DNA of 64,000 bases. It comes from PGYR01 sp034670025. Its GTDB lineage: Bacteria > Bacteroidota > Ignavibacteria > Kapaibacteriales > UBA2268. Shown in pieces: positions 45,850 to 52,882 of the stretch (position 1 is the stretch's first letter; every line of letters starts with the position of its first letter). The DNA is taken from positions 496,001-560,000 of the forward strand of contig JAXMOE010000002.1 in NCBI GenBank assembly GCA_034670025.1, in the 5' to 3' direction. The position numbers and the translations under genes are program-made. The notes below the pieces were generated by a model. That model did not search any database and was not told the DNA's origin. It saw only the letters and a list, made by a program, of their open reading frames with translations.

Positions 45850-46254
45850 TTATTCAGACATTCTAATAATCATCTCGTAAGCTTGTTTTGTAACTGGCAT
45901 AACTGACAGGCGTGAATTCCTAACCAAATGCATTTCAGAAAGTGTCTTCCTTTCCTTTATATCAGCAAGAGAAACAGGTTTGTCCAATGTCCTTTTGTAC
46001 TTTACATCAACTGCTACCCATCTGTCGTCATCTGTGCTTGGGTCTTGGTAATGTTCTTTTACAATTTCTACTTCACCTACTACTTGTCTGTCTTTTCCGC
46101 TGTGGTAAAATAAAGCTATATCGCCTTCCTTCATTTCTTTCATGAAGTTTCTGGCTTGATAATTTTTTACTCCATCCCAAAATGTCTTTTTGTCACTTTT
46201 CATTTGCTCAAAGCTATAGGTGTGAGGTTCTGATTTTACTAACCAATAATTCAT
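45850..46254 (-). CDS. EVE-domain protein
   Basis: The 134-residue protein begins at the ATG at 46254 (NYWLVKSEPHTYSFEQM), four bases after the stop of the lipoprotein gene; the open frame further upstream lies inside that gene and is not expected to be translated. It is a single EVE domain (PUA-like fold) with FWDGVKNYQARNFMKEMKEGD and GVGEVEIVKEHYQDP-type strands. EVE domains bind modified bases in nucleic acids and are sometimes linked to restriction or RNA-modification systems. A related annotation is thymocyte nuclear protein 1-like. The molecular target here is unknown. Confidence in the fold is high. Confidence 0.9.
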   Translation of the reverse strand: MNYWLVKSEPHTYSFEQMKSDKKTFWDGVKNYQARNFMKEMKEGDIALFYHSGKDRQVVGEVEIVKEHYQDPSTDDDRWVAVDVKYKRTLDKPVSLADIKERKTLSEMHLVRNSRLSVMPVTKQAYEMIIRMSE

Positions 46255-46258
46255 ATTA

Positions 46259-46750
46259 TTACTTTTTAAGTGCTTTATAAATATTTTTTTCAATCGAAAC
46301 AGTGTCGGAAGTTTCTGTAATGTCAGTAACCAAACCACCGGACATAACGTAAAAACGGGGTAGGTCATTAATTTCAATGAAATCAGATTCTGGATAAGGA
46401 TTCTCCTCACTTTCCATCATATATATATTGATGTTGTCATAAGAAATATTAGAACTGTCTATTGTTTTAATTAATGAAGGGAAAGTCTTGTAACTTGCTG
46501 TACAACTACAATCAGGTTTTAAGTATATATATAATTTGTCATCGGTTGAAAGCACAGAATTAATGCTATCAATATAACTGTCCTCCAAATCGTATAATGA
46601 ATAAGTTGTCTCAAAGTCAATGAATCCAGGGTAGGTTTTTACATTTTCTAATGTCAATTTGACTGCTTCTTTATCAGTGTTTACAGCTTTGTCTTCGCTA
46701 CATGACGTTAGCACTATGGCTGTGAATATAGTCAATAATATTAATTTCAT
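46259..46750 (-). CDS. Thioredoxin-like lipoprotein with a Cys-Ser-Cys motif
   Basis: The signal peptide ends in the lipobox LTSC (Cys17), so the protein is probably lipidated and periplasmic. Residues about 70-160 follow the thioredoxin-fold plan: a first strand (KLYIYLKPD), then CSC at 81-83 at the active-site position, a helix (TASYKTFPSLIKTI), a strand with INIYMM, and the cis-proline-like segment DLPRFYV near 140. The usual CxxC is replaced by CxC. I cannot name a family. It precedes the EVE gene by four bases on the same strand and shares its operon; the functional link is unclear. Confidence 0.7.
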   Translation of the reverse strand: MKLILLTIFTAIVLTSCSEDKAVNTDKEAVKLTLENVKTYPGFIDFETTYSLYDLEDSYIDSINSVLSTDDKLYIYLKPDCSCTASYKTFPSLIKTIDSSNISYDNINIYMMESEENPYPESDFIEINDLPRFYVMSGGLVTDITETSDTVSIEKNIYKALKK

Positions 46751-47046
46751 CTTTTGTCCTTTTAGAATTAAATAATTGTTCCAATTTACGAATAACAGTT
46801 AATAGTTGAAAAAATAACACAAGATTAAATAAAAAATCGACCTTAGTTGGTCGTTATTGTGAAAATTCTATTGAATAATTTTTTTTGGGTTGGTTAGAGA
46901 GAATTTATTAACGGTTTGGTTTATGAAAAGTAGGGCAGAAAAAAGGCGACTATAATTCAGATTTAGCACGGACTTTGCAAATATATACAACCCTCTCGGA
47001 AAGCCTGTAATAGCTATGTTTTATATACATTGTTAGACACAGGACT
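46751..47046. other. AT-rich spacer beside the ABC-3C cassette
   Basis: A 296-base stretch without a convincing gene. It contains a short hairpin (46838-46853, CGACC/GGTCG) that on the minus strand is followed by a T-run and could be a weak terminator for the cassette. The last 90 bases, next to the ATPase stop, hold an imperfect dyad (CCTGT...ACAGG) with a GTTAGAC heptamer at 47032-47038 that resembles one half of an integron attC core site. The matching half-site was not found. Confidence 0.35.
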
Positions 47047-48648
47047 TTAGCTCCAATCTTTATCAAATAGTTTTCGGTCTTTCGATAATTCCAATACTTT
47101 TGATTCATTCAGTATTCTTTTAGATTCCTTACTATACTTATTAATTCCGTCAATTGAGATAAAAATTTGATTCTTATAACCCGAATAGAGTTCGATTATT
47201 CTATCTACCGCAACATCTTCTATATTCTTAAAAAGTATTGAGTCGTGTATTAGAAAGGGAAGTACAGTTAATTTTAAAATAGCTAAATCAAATTCGATAA
47301 GGTCTGCATATGATTTTCCTGTCCCTGTATTTGATGAGTGGTCAAATTCATAACTCTTCCTGCCTAATTTAATTTTAGGAATCTTTTTTCCTTTGGCATG
47401 AATTTTTTGATTGATATCTATTAATTCTTTATTTATTGAAGTTCCAATTTCAGTTAAAATATTTCCAATAAGTACGTCAACATCTATTTCAATTTCTTTT
47501 ACTTCTTCGGTAATATCTATTTTCTCTTGGTAGAATCTGTTTTCATTCTTAAGTTTATTAGATTCTATAGTTAAATCATATATCTTGTCAACGATATATT
47601 TAGGACTACTTACATTGTTTAATAGTGAAGAGATTCTCAAATCAATTTCTTCGATTTTCTCAATAAATAAAATGTTTTCTTTTTCTAAAACTTCTTTAGC
47701 TGCATTTAATTCTCTAGTAAGTATCAAGCTTATTTTATTATGAAAAGATTCAATTTCAATTATCTTTTCTTCATTCGGATTTTCAAAGAAAGTAGATAGC
47801 CTATCTAGATGTTTACTCTTGATACTTTTTTGGTTGAGATTTAAATCAAGACGTCTAATTTTATTTAAGACTATTGATTGTTCTTTTAATAACTTGCTTT
47901 TTTCAACTTTTAGGTCAATTACTTCTTTATTGGTTAGTTCCTCAATGTTTAAAGTGAATTTTAAAATATTCTCTTTAATATCTGTGATTTCCTTTTCAAT
48001 ATTTTCTAATTGACTATTGTTTTTTTTAAATGTAGTTTTAGTAATTTTAGGAATATAATTTTTACGTATTGCCCCATTTAAAAATTTCTTTGAATCTTTC
48101 TTATCTTTTAATTTCTTTGTTGATTCTACAATTTTATCATAAAGACCAAATAGTTTAATTAATCTAGAAATAGAATCGGCATCAGCTTCTTTTGGGAATG
48201 ATAGTAATGGTTTATCTACGCTGTAATTGTCTTTACCCCAAATTCTGGAAAACAAACTTACAACGTCTCTAAAAGTGATGTGAGGATGGTTAACCCCATA
48301 TAGTTCCAAAAGCTGTGATGTGTATTCCTTTAATGTTATTTCAGTCAAGGGATTATATTCTTCATCACATACACTTACATTAGCAGGGTTTTCAGTATTC
48401 CTTGAGAAATAAAATTTTTCATTACCAAATAGAAACTTAAATTTAAACGAAAAATGCCCTAAATGCTTTATACTTCCTGAATCTTTACTTGAAAATGTAT
48501 TCCCTCCAAATATAAAATCGAGAATCATTAACAATGTAGACTTACCAATAGAATTGGTCGAAATATCATCACCTAAAACTGAATTTAAACCATTTGTAAA
48601 TTCAATCGTTGGCTTAATGAATTGGTCGCATTTAATTTCTTTTAACAT
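47047..48648 (-). CDS. DUF2326 SMC-like ATPase, ATPase component of an ABC-3C system
   Basis: A 533-residue member of the ABC superfamily with a coiled-coil middle. The Walker A region is NSIGKST at 32-38, in the DUF2326/RecF-Rad50 style. The region from about 195 to 395 is Lys/Glu/Leu-rich with heptad-like spacing, predicted to form a coiled coil as in SMC-like proteins. The C-terminal DUF2326 domain (about 420-500) has SSNTGTGKSYADLIEFDLAIL, which takes the place of the ABC signature, and VLPFLIHDSILF, with an HD pair near the Walker B position. It overlaps the preceding small gene by 17 bases and is the last gene of a three-gene unit. In this predicted system class, such ATPases are thought to sense invading nucleic acid and trigger the effector protein. 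Confidence 0.85.
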   Translation of the reverse strand: MLKEIKCDQFIKPTIEFTNGLNSVLGDDISTNSIGKSTLLMILDFIFGGNTFSSKDSGSIKHLGHFSFKFKFLFGNEKFYFSRNTENPANVSVCDEEYNPLTEITLKEYTSQLLELYGVNHPHITFRDVVSLFSRIWGKDNYSVDKPLLSFPKEADADSISRLIKLFGLYDKIVESTKKLKDKKDSKKFLNGAIRKNYIPKITKTTFKKNNSQLENIEKEITDIKENILKFTLNIEELTNKEVIDLKVEKSKLLKEQSIVLNKIRRLDLNLNQKSIKSKHLDRLSTFFENPNEEKIIEIESFHNKISLILTRELNAAKEVLEKENILFIEKIEEIDLRISSLLNNVSSPKYIVDKIYDLTIESNKLKNENRFYQEKIDITEEVKEIEIDVDVLIGNILTEIGTSINKELIDINQKIHAKGKKIPKIKLGRKSYEFDHSSNTGTGKSYADLIEFDLAILKLTVLPFLIHDSILFKNIEDVAVDRIIELYSGYKNQIFISIDGINKYSKESKRILNESKVLELSKDRKLFDKDWS

Positions 48649-48865
48649 ATTCTATATTTTCTGTTTCGAAGTTTACATTTATCATATCCATAGCATAAAG
48701 TACATCTAGAGATATTATGAACTCATCAGTGTTTTTAAACTTTGCTTTTGTTTGATTATACAATTCATGAATATTTATTGACGCATTTTCTTGTAATTCT
48801 AAAACTGATATCATCTTATAAATAATAGATTCTTCAAACCGTATATTTTTGTTTGGATATATCAT
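48632..48865 (-). CDS. ABC-3C middle-component-type protein (MC6-like)
   Basis: A small 77-residue protein. I choose the ATG at 48865 rather than an in-frame GTG at 48880, because the family starts MIxPxKxI, and this one reads MIYPNKNIRFEES. Its C-terminal part (EFIISLDVLYAMDMI, about 49-63) has the LDxLYAmxxI pattern that I recall for the ABC-3C middle component 6 family, preceded by a helical LYNQTKAKF segment. No catalytic motif is seen; middle components appear to bridge the ATPase and the effector. It begins one base after the HNH gene stop and overlaps the ATPase start. The MC6 assignment is from remembered consensus and should be treated as likely rather than certain. Confidence 0.7.
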   Translation of the reverse strand: MIYPNKNIRFEESIIYKMISVLELQENASINIHELYNQTKAKFKNTDEFIISLDVLYAMDMINVNFETENIEYVKRN

Positions 48866-48866
48866 T

Positions 48867-49622
48867 TTAAAATATTTCACAGTTTTGGATGAAATAAGAA
48901 ATTATTATCTCGGAAGCTTCTCTATTTTCTTGTTTTGTATGCTTTTGTAACCAAGTTACCATTGCATCATAAATCTCCTTTTGATTTGTTCCTTGTTTCT
49001 TTAGAAGTAGATAATGAGTTTTTATTTGAGAAGAAATAATTTCTGTAGTCATTGGTTCAATAAAATCTAATTCCTTAAACTTCGCACTTATTATATAAAA
49101 ATAATCTTGAACGTTTTGTTGTATTTTTCTTTTAGTCAAGATTGTAATTGAGTCATTTGTTTTATCCTCAATTGTTTTAGGGCTGTATTCAAGATTATCC
49201 TCAAATTCTAAATTTTGAGAGACAAGTAATTCTATTATTTCAAATATTTCTTTTTCTATACTAGTTTTTGACCAAATTTCTTGCTCTTTTTTTCTTTTAA
49301 GAATATCACTTTTCTTTTTTACTAAATCACGATATTCATCCACGGTTTTATTCTTGTCATATCTCTTATGACAAGGGTTACATAAACAAATCAAGTTATC
49401 ACCGTGGTCTAAATCCGAATTTAACTTATTTTCATCTTTTAGAAGAATTACTTCGTGTGGTAATGGGTTTAATGGGTAAATATGAGCTATTTCAAATCCT
49501 TTCTGATTTCTACCGTTTTTTTCATAAATTAATATAGTTGGACACAACGGACAAACTCCATTAACTTCTGAATGTAGTATCAGTTGTTCGTTTTGTTGTA
49601 TTTTTCTTCTTTCTTTACTCAT
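48867..49622 (-). CDS. HNH endonuclease effector with C-terminal ABC-3C-type domain
   Basis: A 251-residue protein. Residues 1-95 form an HNH nuclease with two zinc-binding cysteine pairs, CPLC (24-27) and CNPC (81-84), and the HNH residues His47 (EIAHIYPL), Asn76 (GDNLICL) and His85 (CHKRYD). This is the standard family set. Residues about 100-120 are a lysine-rich linker. The C-terminal 130 residues are helical (KEIFEIIELL, VQDYFYIISAKFKELDF, KEIYDAMVTWLQKHTKQ), without a motif I can name, and fit an effector-attached C-terminal domain of an ABC-3C system. It is the first gene of the cassette, so a target-binding ATPase plus middle component would be expected to unleash DNA cleavage. That mechanism is inference. 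Confidence 0.85.
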   Translation of the reverse strand: MSKERRKIQQNEQLILHSEVNGVCPLCPTILIYEKNGRNQKGFEIAHIYPLNPLPHEVILLKDENKLNSDLDHGDNLICLCNPCHKRYDKNKTVDEYRDLVKKKSDILKRKKEQEIWSKTSIEKEIFEIIELLVSQNLEFEDNLEYSPKTIEDKTNDSITILTKRKIQQNVQDYFYIISAKFKELDFIEPMTTEIISSQIKTHYLLLKKQGTNQKEIYDAMVTWLQKHTKQENREASEIIISYFIQNCEIF

Positions 49623-49721
49623 TATTATTTTTCAGCTTGCAGGTAACTTTCCCAATATACGAACATTAGTAAATCTATCCAATTATTTGTAACAATGCTA
49701 TTCAAATCACATAGCAAAGTA

Positions 49722-49766
49722 CACAAAAAAAAGGGGACAATTTTATGTCCCCTTAGATTTTTCTTT
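49722..49766. terminator. Bidirectional terminator between nuoN and the ABC-3C cassette
   Basis: A 9-bp perfect stem AAGGGGACA / TGTCCCCTT, preceded by an A-run and followed by TTTTTCTTTTTT. On the minus strand it follows the nuoN stop by 30 bases, with a T-run, so it ends the nuoLMN transcript and separates it from the ABC-3C genes. Confidence 0.85.
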
Positions 49767-49783
49767 TTTACTTGATGTTTGTC

Positions 49784-51265
49784 TTACAGAGCTGAGCTAA
49801 TGAATGAAAGCATTCCGCCAGGATTTAGTCCAATTAGTAGCACGATAGCACTAGTAACGAAGACCAAAATTTTAGAATTATTCATCGGTAGTGATTCACC
49901 TAATGTATCTTCAGAATCTTTGAAATACATATTTACTATAAGTCCAATATAGAATGCTACAGATATTACTGATGATATTACAGCTACTATAGCTAACCAA
50001 ACATAGCCTTCGCTAATAACTGACATGAACAAATAGTATTTGCCAAAGAAACCAGCAAATGGAGGAATACCGGCTAAGGAGAACATAAACACCGCCATAA
50101 TTGCAGCGAGCATTGGTTGTCTTTGGCTAAGCCCAGAATAATCGCTATAATTCAAATTCTTGTTCGTGTCTCTTTCTAAAATACCAACAATTACGAATGC
50201 TCCAATTTGCATGAATGTATATACAACAGCGTAGAACATTAGTGCAGACCAACCAGCTTCTGTGTTGGCTACTATACCCATAAGCATATAACCAGCGTGA
50301 GCTACTGAAGAGTAAGCTAACATTCTTTTAACACTTTTTTGAACTAGGGCTGTTATGTTACCAACCATCATAGTCAATGCTGAAATAGCAGCAATTGCTA
50401 TTAGTATTTTGTCTGAATCTATTGCTGATTCTAAGCCAGATGGGTCGAACCCAATTGGCACTAAAGTTTTTGCTATCATAATGAATGCTGCTAATGCCGC
50501 TGCTTTTCCTGCAGTACTCATAAATGATACTACAACCGTAGGTGCACCTGTATAAACATCGGGTGCCCATTGGTGGAAAGGGAAAGCTGATGATTTGAAG
50601 CTAAGCCCCATAATCATAAGTGCTGCTCCAAACATTAGGTAAGCGCTGTTCGCCGAGCCATTGCTGATTGCTTCGGCAATCTCAGGGAAGAACATGCTAC
50701 CTGTACTTCCATAAAGCATAGCCATACCGTACACCAAGAATCCAGTTGAGAATGCACCAAGTAAGAAATACTTCAACGCAGCTTCAACTGATCTTTTTGT
50801 GAATCGGAAATAGCCCGCCATAATATAGAACGTAATTGACATTAGCTCTATACCTATGAACAAAGTCAGCAAGTGATTAGAGTGTGCTATCACCATCATA
50901 CCAGCTAATGCGTAGAGAACTAAGTTATAAAACTCATTGAGTTCAGTTTTCACAGAGTCTAAGTAATTTCTAGCATTGAGAACAATTAGTAATGCTCCAA
51001 CACAAAAAAGTATATCAAAGAACGCTGAAAACCCACTGAAACTTAGCATTCCATAAGTTATAGTTTCTTCTTTAATTAAATCTATGCCGCCAATGTTCAA
51101 AAAGTAATTATTAACAGCAAAGCCGCCAGTTAATAATATTGCAACTATTGACAAATAGTAGCCGCTATTTTTATCATTGGGAATTAGGACATCTACCAAT
51201 ATTGAAATAACTGACATAGCGCCAACTATAATCAAAGGCAAAAGTAATATAAATTCTGAACTCAT
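49784..51265 (-). CDS. nuoN: NADH-quinone oxidoreductase subunit N
   Basis: A 493-residue antiporter-like membrane subunit with about fourteen segments. Features of NuoN are present: GIELMSITFYIMAGYFR near 135-151, AALKYFLLGAFSTGFLVYG (about 160-180, with the conserved broken-helix lysine), and FKSSAFPFHQWAPDVYTGAPT (about 223-243), the most conserved loop. Another lysine appears in SVKRMLAYSSVAHAGYM. It forms one of the proton-pumping modules of complex I. The gene ends the LMN unit, closed by a terminator. Confidence 0.93.
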   Translation of the reverse strand: MSSEFILLLPLIIVGAMSVISILVDVLIPNDKNSGYYLSIVAILLTGGFAVNNYFLNIGGIDLIKEETITYGMLSFSGFSAFFDILFCVGALLIVLNARNYLDSVKTELNEFYNLVLYALAGMMVIAHSNHLLTLFIGIELMSITFYIMAGYFRFTKRSVEAALKYFLLGAFSTGFLVYGMAMLYGSTGSMFFPEIAEAISNGSANSAYLMFGAALMIMGLSFKSSAFPFHQWAPDVYTGAPTVVVSFMSTAGKAAALAAFIMIAKTLVPIGFDPSGLESAIDSDKILIAIAAISALTMMVGNITALVQKSVKRMLAYSSVAHAGYMLMGIVANTEAGWSALMFYAVVYTFMQIGAFVIVGILERDTNKNLNYSDYSGLSQRQPMLAAIMAVFMFSLAGIPPFAGFFGKYYLFMSVISEGYVWLAIVAVISSVISVAFYIGLIVNMYFKDSEDTLGESLPMNNSKILVFVTSAIVLLIGLNPGGMLSFISSAL

Positions 51266-51297
51266 GTTGATATTCCGTTTTTAACTAATTTACTTTT

Positions 51298-52866
51298 TTA
51301 TTTATTTGTTAATTCTTCTTCTATAATAATCTCAGTAGCACCACTTTTCATCTGTGTGTGTACTTGCTCTACCTTGTTTACTAACTTCTTTGTAGAAGCT
51401 TCAGATTTGCTCATGAACGTACTTGGATAAACACCCAACCAAACAATAAAGATAGTTAGTGGTATCATCATAGCCAATTCTAATTTGTTCAAATCTTTAA
51501 GACTTTTGTTTTTCTCATTTGTTAACGCTCCGAATAATATTCTTCCGAACATCCAAAGCAAGTAACATGCTGCGAAGATTACTCCAGTAGTTGCCACAAC
51601 AGCATACCAGATATTATCTAATACAGTAGAAGTGAATGCTCCAACCAAGGTCAAGAACTCACCTACGAATCCGTTCAGACCCGGAAGTCCAACAGATGCA
51701 AACATTGCAATACCGAAGAATACTGTGTAAACAGGCATTACTCGTGCAATACCACCAAACTCTGAAATTTCTCTTGTGTGTCTTCTTTCGTAAATTATAC
51801 CAATACAGATGAATAGCATACCAGTTGATAGACCGTGGTTTACCATTTGGATGATTGCTCCTTGCAATCCTGTTTCGTTCATAGCAAAGATACCAAGTAC
51901 AACGAAGCCAAGGTGGGCTACCGATGAGTAAGCGATAATCTTTTTAACGTCAGTTTGTACTAATGCGAGCAATGCTCCATATATTATACCGACTACAGAC
52001 AGGAAGGATATTACTCCAGCCCACTCAATAGAAGATACTGGGAAAAGCTCCAAGTTGAATCTAATCAATCCATAAGTACCCATTTTCAATAGTACACCAG
52101 CTAAGATAACCGAACCTGGCGTTGGTGCCATAGTGTGGGCATCGGGTAGCCAAGTGTGAAGAGGGAACAAAGGAACTTTGATTAAGAACGAAAGTGCAAA
52201 TGCTATGAATAACCAATTTTGTACATCGGCTGCAATAGCACCACTGTGTTGTTTTATTAATAAGTAGTCAGAAGTAAACCCTGTTGCTAATCCTAATACA
52301 TCTCCACCTATATGGAGTCCTAACCATACGATAGCAACTAACATAAATAGTGAGCCGATTATTGTATAGATAAAGAACTTAACAGCTGCATATATTCTGT
52401 CTTTGCCACCCCAGATACCAATAATGAAGTACATAGGTATAAGGATAACTTCCCAAAAAATGTAGAATAAGAATAGGTCTAATGCCATGAACACACCTAA
52501 CATTCCGAATTGGAGCATTAGGAACATGAAGTAGTATTCTTTGTGTCTTTTGTGAATTGAGTTTATTGAAGATAGTAGAGCAATAGGGGTGATGAATGTT
52601 GTAAGCATTACCATAAGTAATGACATACCGTCAATCCCTACTCTAAATCCAGCATCGATGGCAGGAATCCAAGTTGTATCTATTACAAATTGGAAGCCAC
52701 CCGAGCTACTATCAAAACTAAAATACAGACCTAATGAAACAAGGAAGGCAACCAATGAGGTACCCAACGAAACAGTTTCTATAAGTTTTCTATTGTCCTT
52801 GTTGAGGAATAGTACTACTATTGCACCCAGCAAAGGAATTAATAAAGTTGCTAATAATATTGTCAT
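51298..52866 (-). CDS. nuoM: NADH-quinone oxidoreductase subunit M
   Basis: A 522-residue antiporter-like subunit. It is recognised by FYIFWEVILIPMYFIIGIWGG (about 133-153, with the conserved glutamate of the first helix set), KVPLFPLHTWLPDAHTMAPTPGS (about 235-257) and DVKKIIAYSSVAHLGFV, and by GLNGFVGEFL near 405. The C-terminus adds a charged tail of about 40 residues. It pumps protons in the membrane arm of complex I. It lies 16 bases downstream of nuoL and 32 upstream of nuoN. Confidence 0.94.
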   Translation of the reverse strand: MTILLATLLIPLLGAIVVLFLNKDNRKLIETVSLGTSLVAFLVSLGLYFSFDSSSGGFQFVIDTTWIPAIDAGFRVGIDGMSLLMVMLTTFITPIALLSSINSIHKRHKEYYFMFLMLQFGMLGVFMALDLFLFYIFWEVILIPMYFIIGIWGGKDRIYAAVKFFIYTIIGSLFMLVAIVWLGLHIGGDVLGLATGFTSDYLLIKQHSGAIAADVQNWLFIAFALSFLIKVPLFPLHTWLPDAHTMAPTPGSVILAGVLLKMGTYGLIRFNLELFPVSSIEWAGVISFLSVVGIIYGALLALVQTDVKKIIAYSSVAHLGFVVLGIFAMNETGLQGAIIQMVNHGLSTGMLFICIGIIYERRHTREISEFGGIARVMPVYTVFFGIAMFASVGLPGLNGFVGEFLTLVGAFTSTVLDNIWYAVVATTGVIFAACYLLWMFGRILFGALTNEKNKSLKDLNKLELAMMIPLTIFIVWLGVYPSTFMSKSEASTKKLVNKVEQVHTQMKSGATEIIIEEELTNK

Positions 52867-52882
52867 CTTTTCTCTATGTTTT

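Noticed and set aside
46255..46410. N-terminal extension of the EVE protein
   Set aside because: The extension lies inside the upstream lipoprotein gene and reads as a shadow frame; the ATG at 46254 gives the standard EVE start.
46751..47046. A tRNA or small RNA gene in the spacer beside the ABC-3C cassette
   Set aside because: No cloverleaf arms or T-loop sequence were found; only weak hairpins are present.
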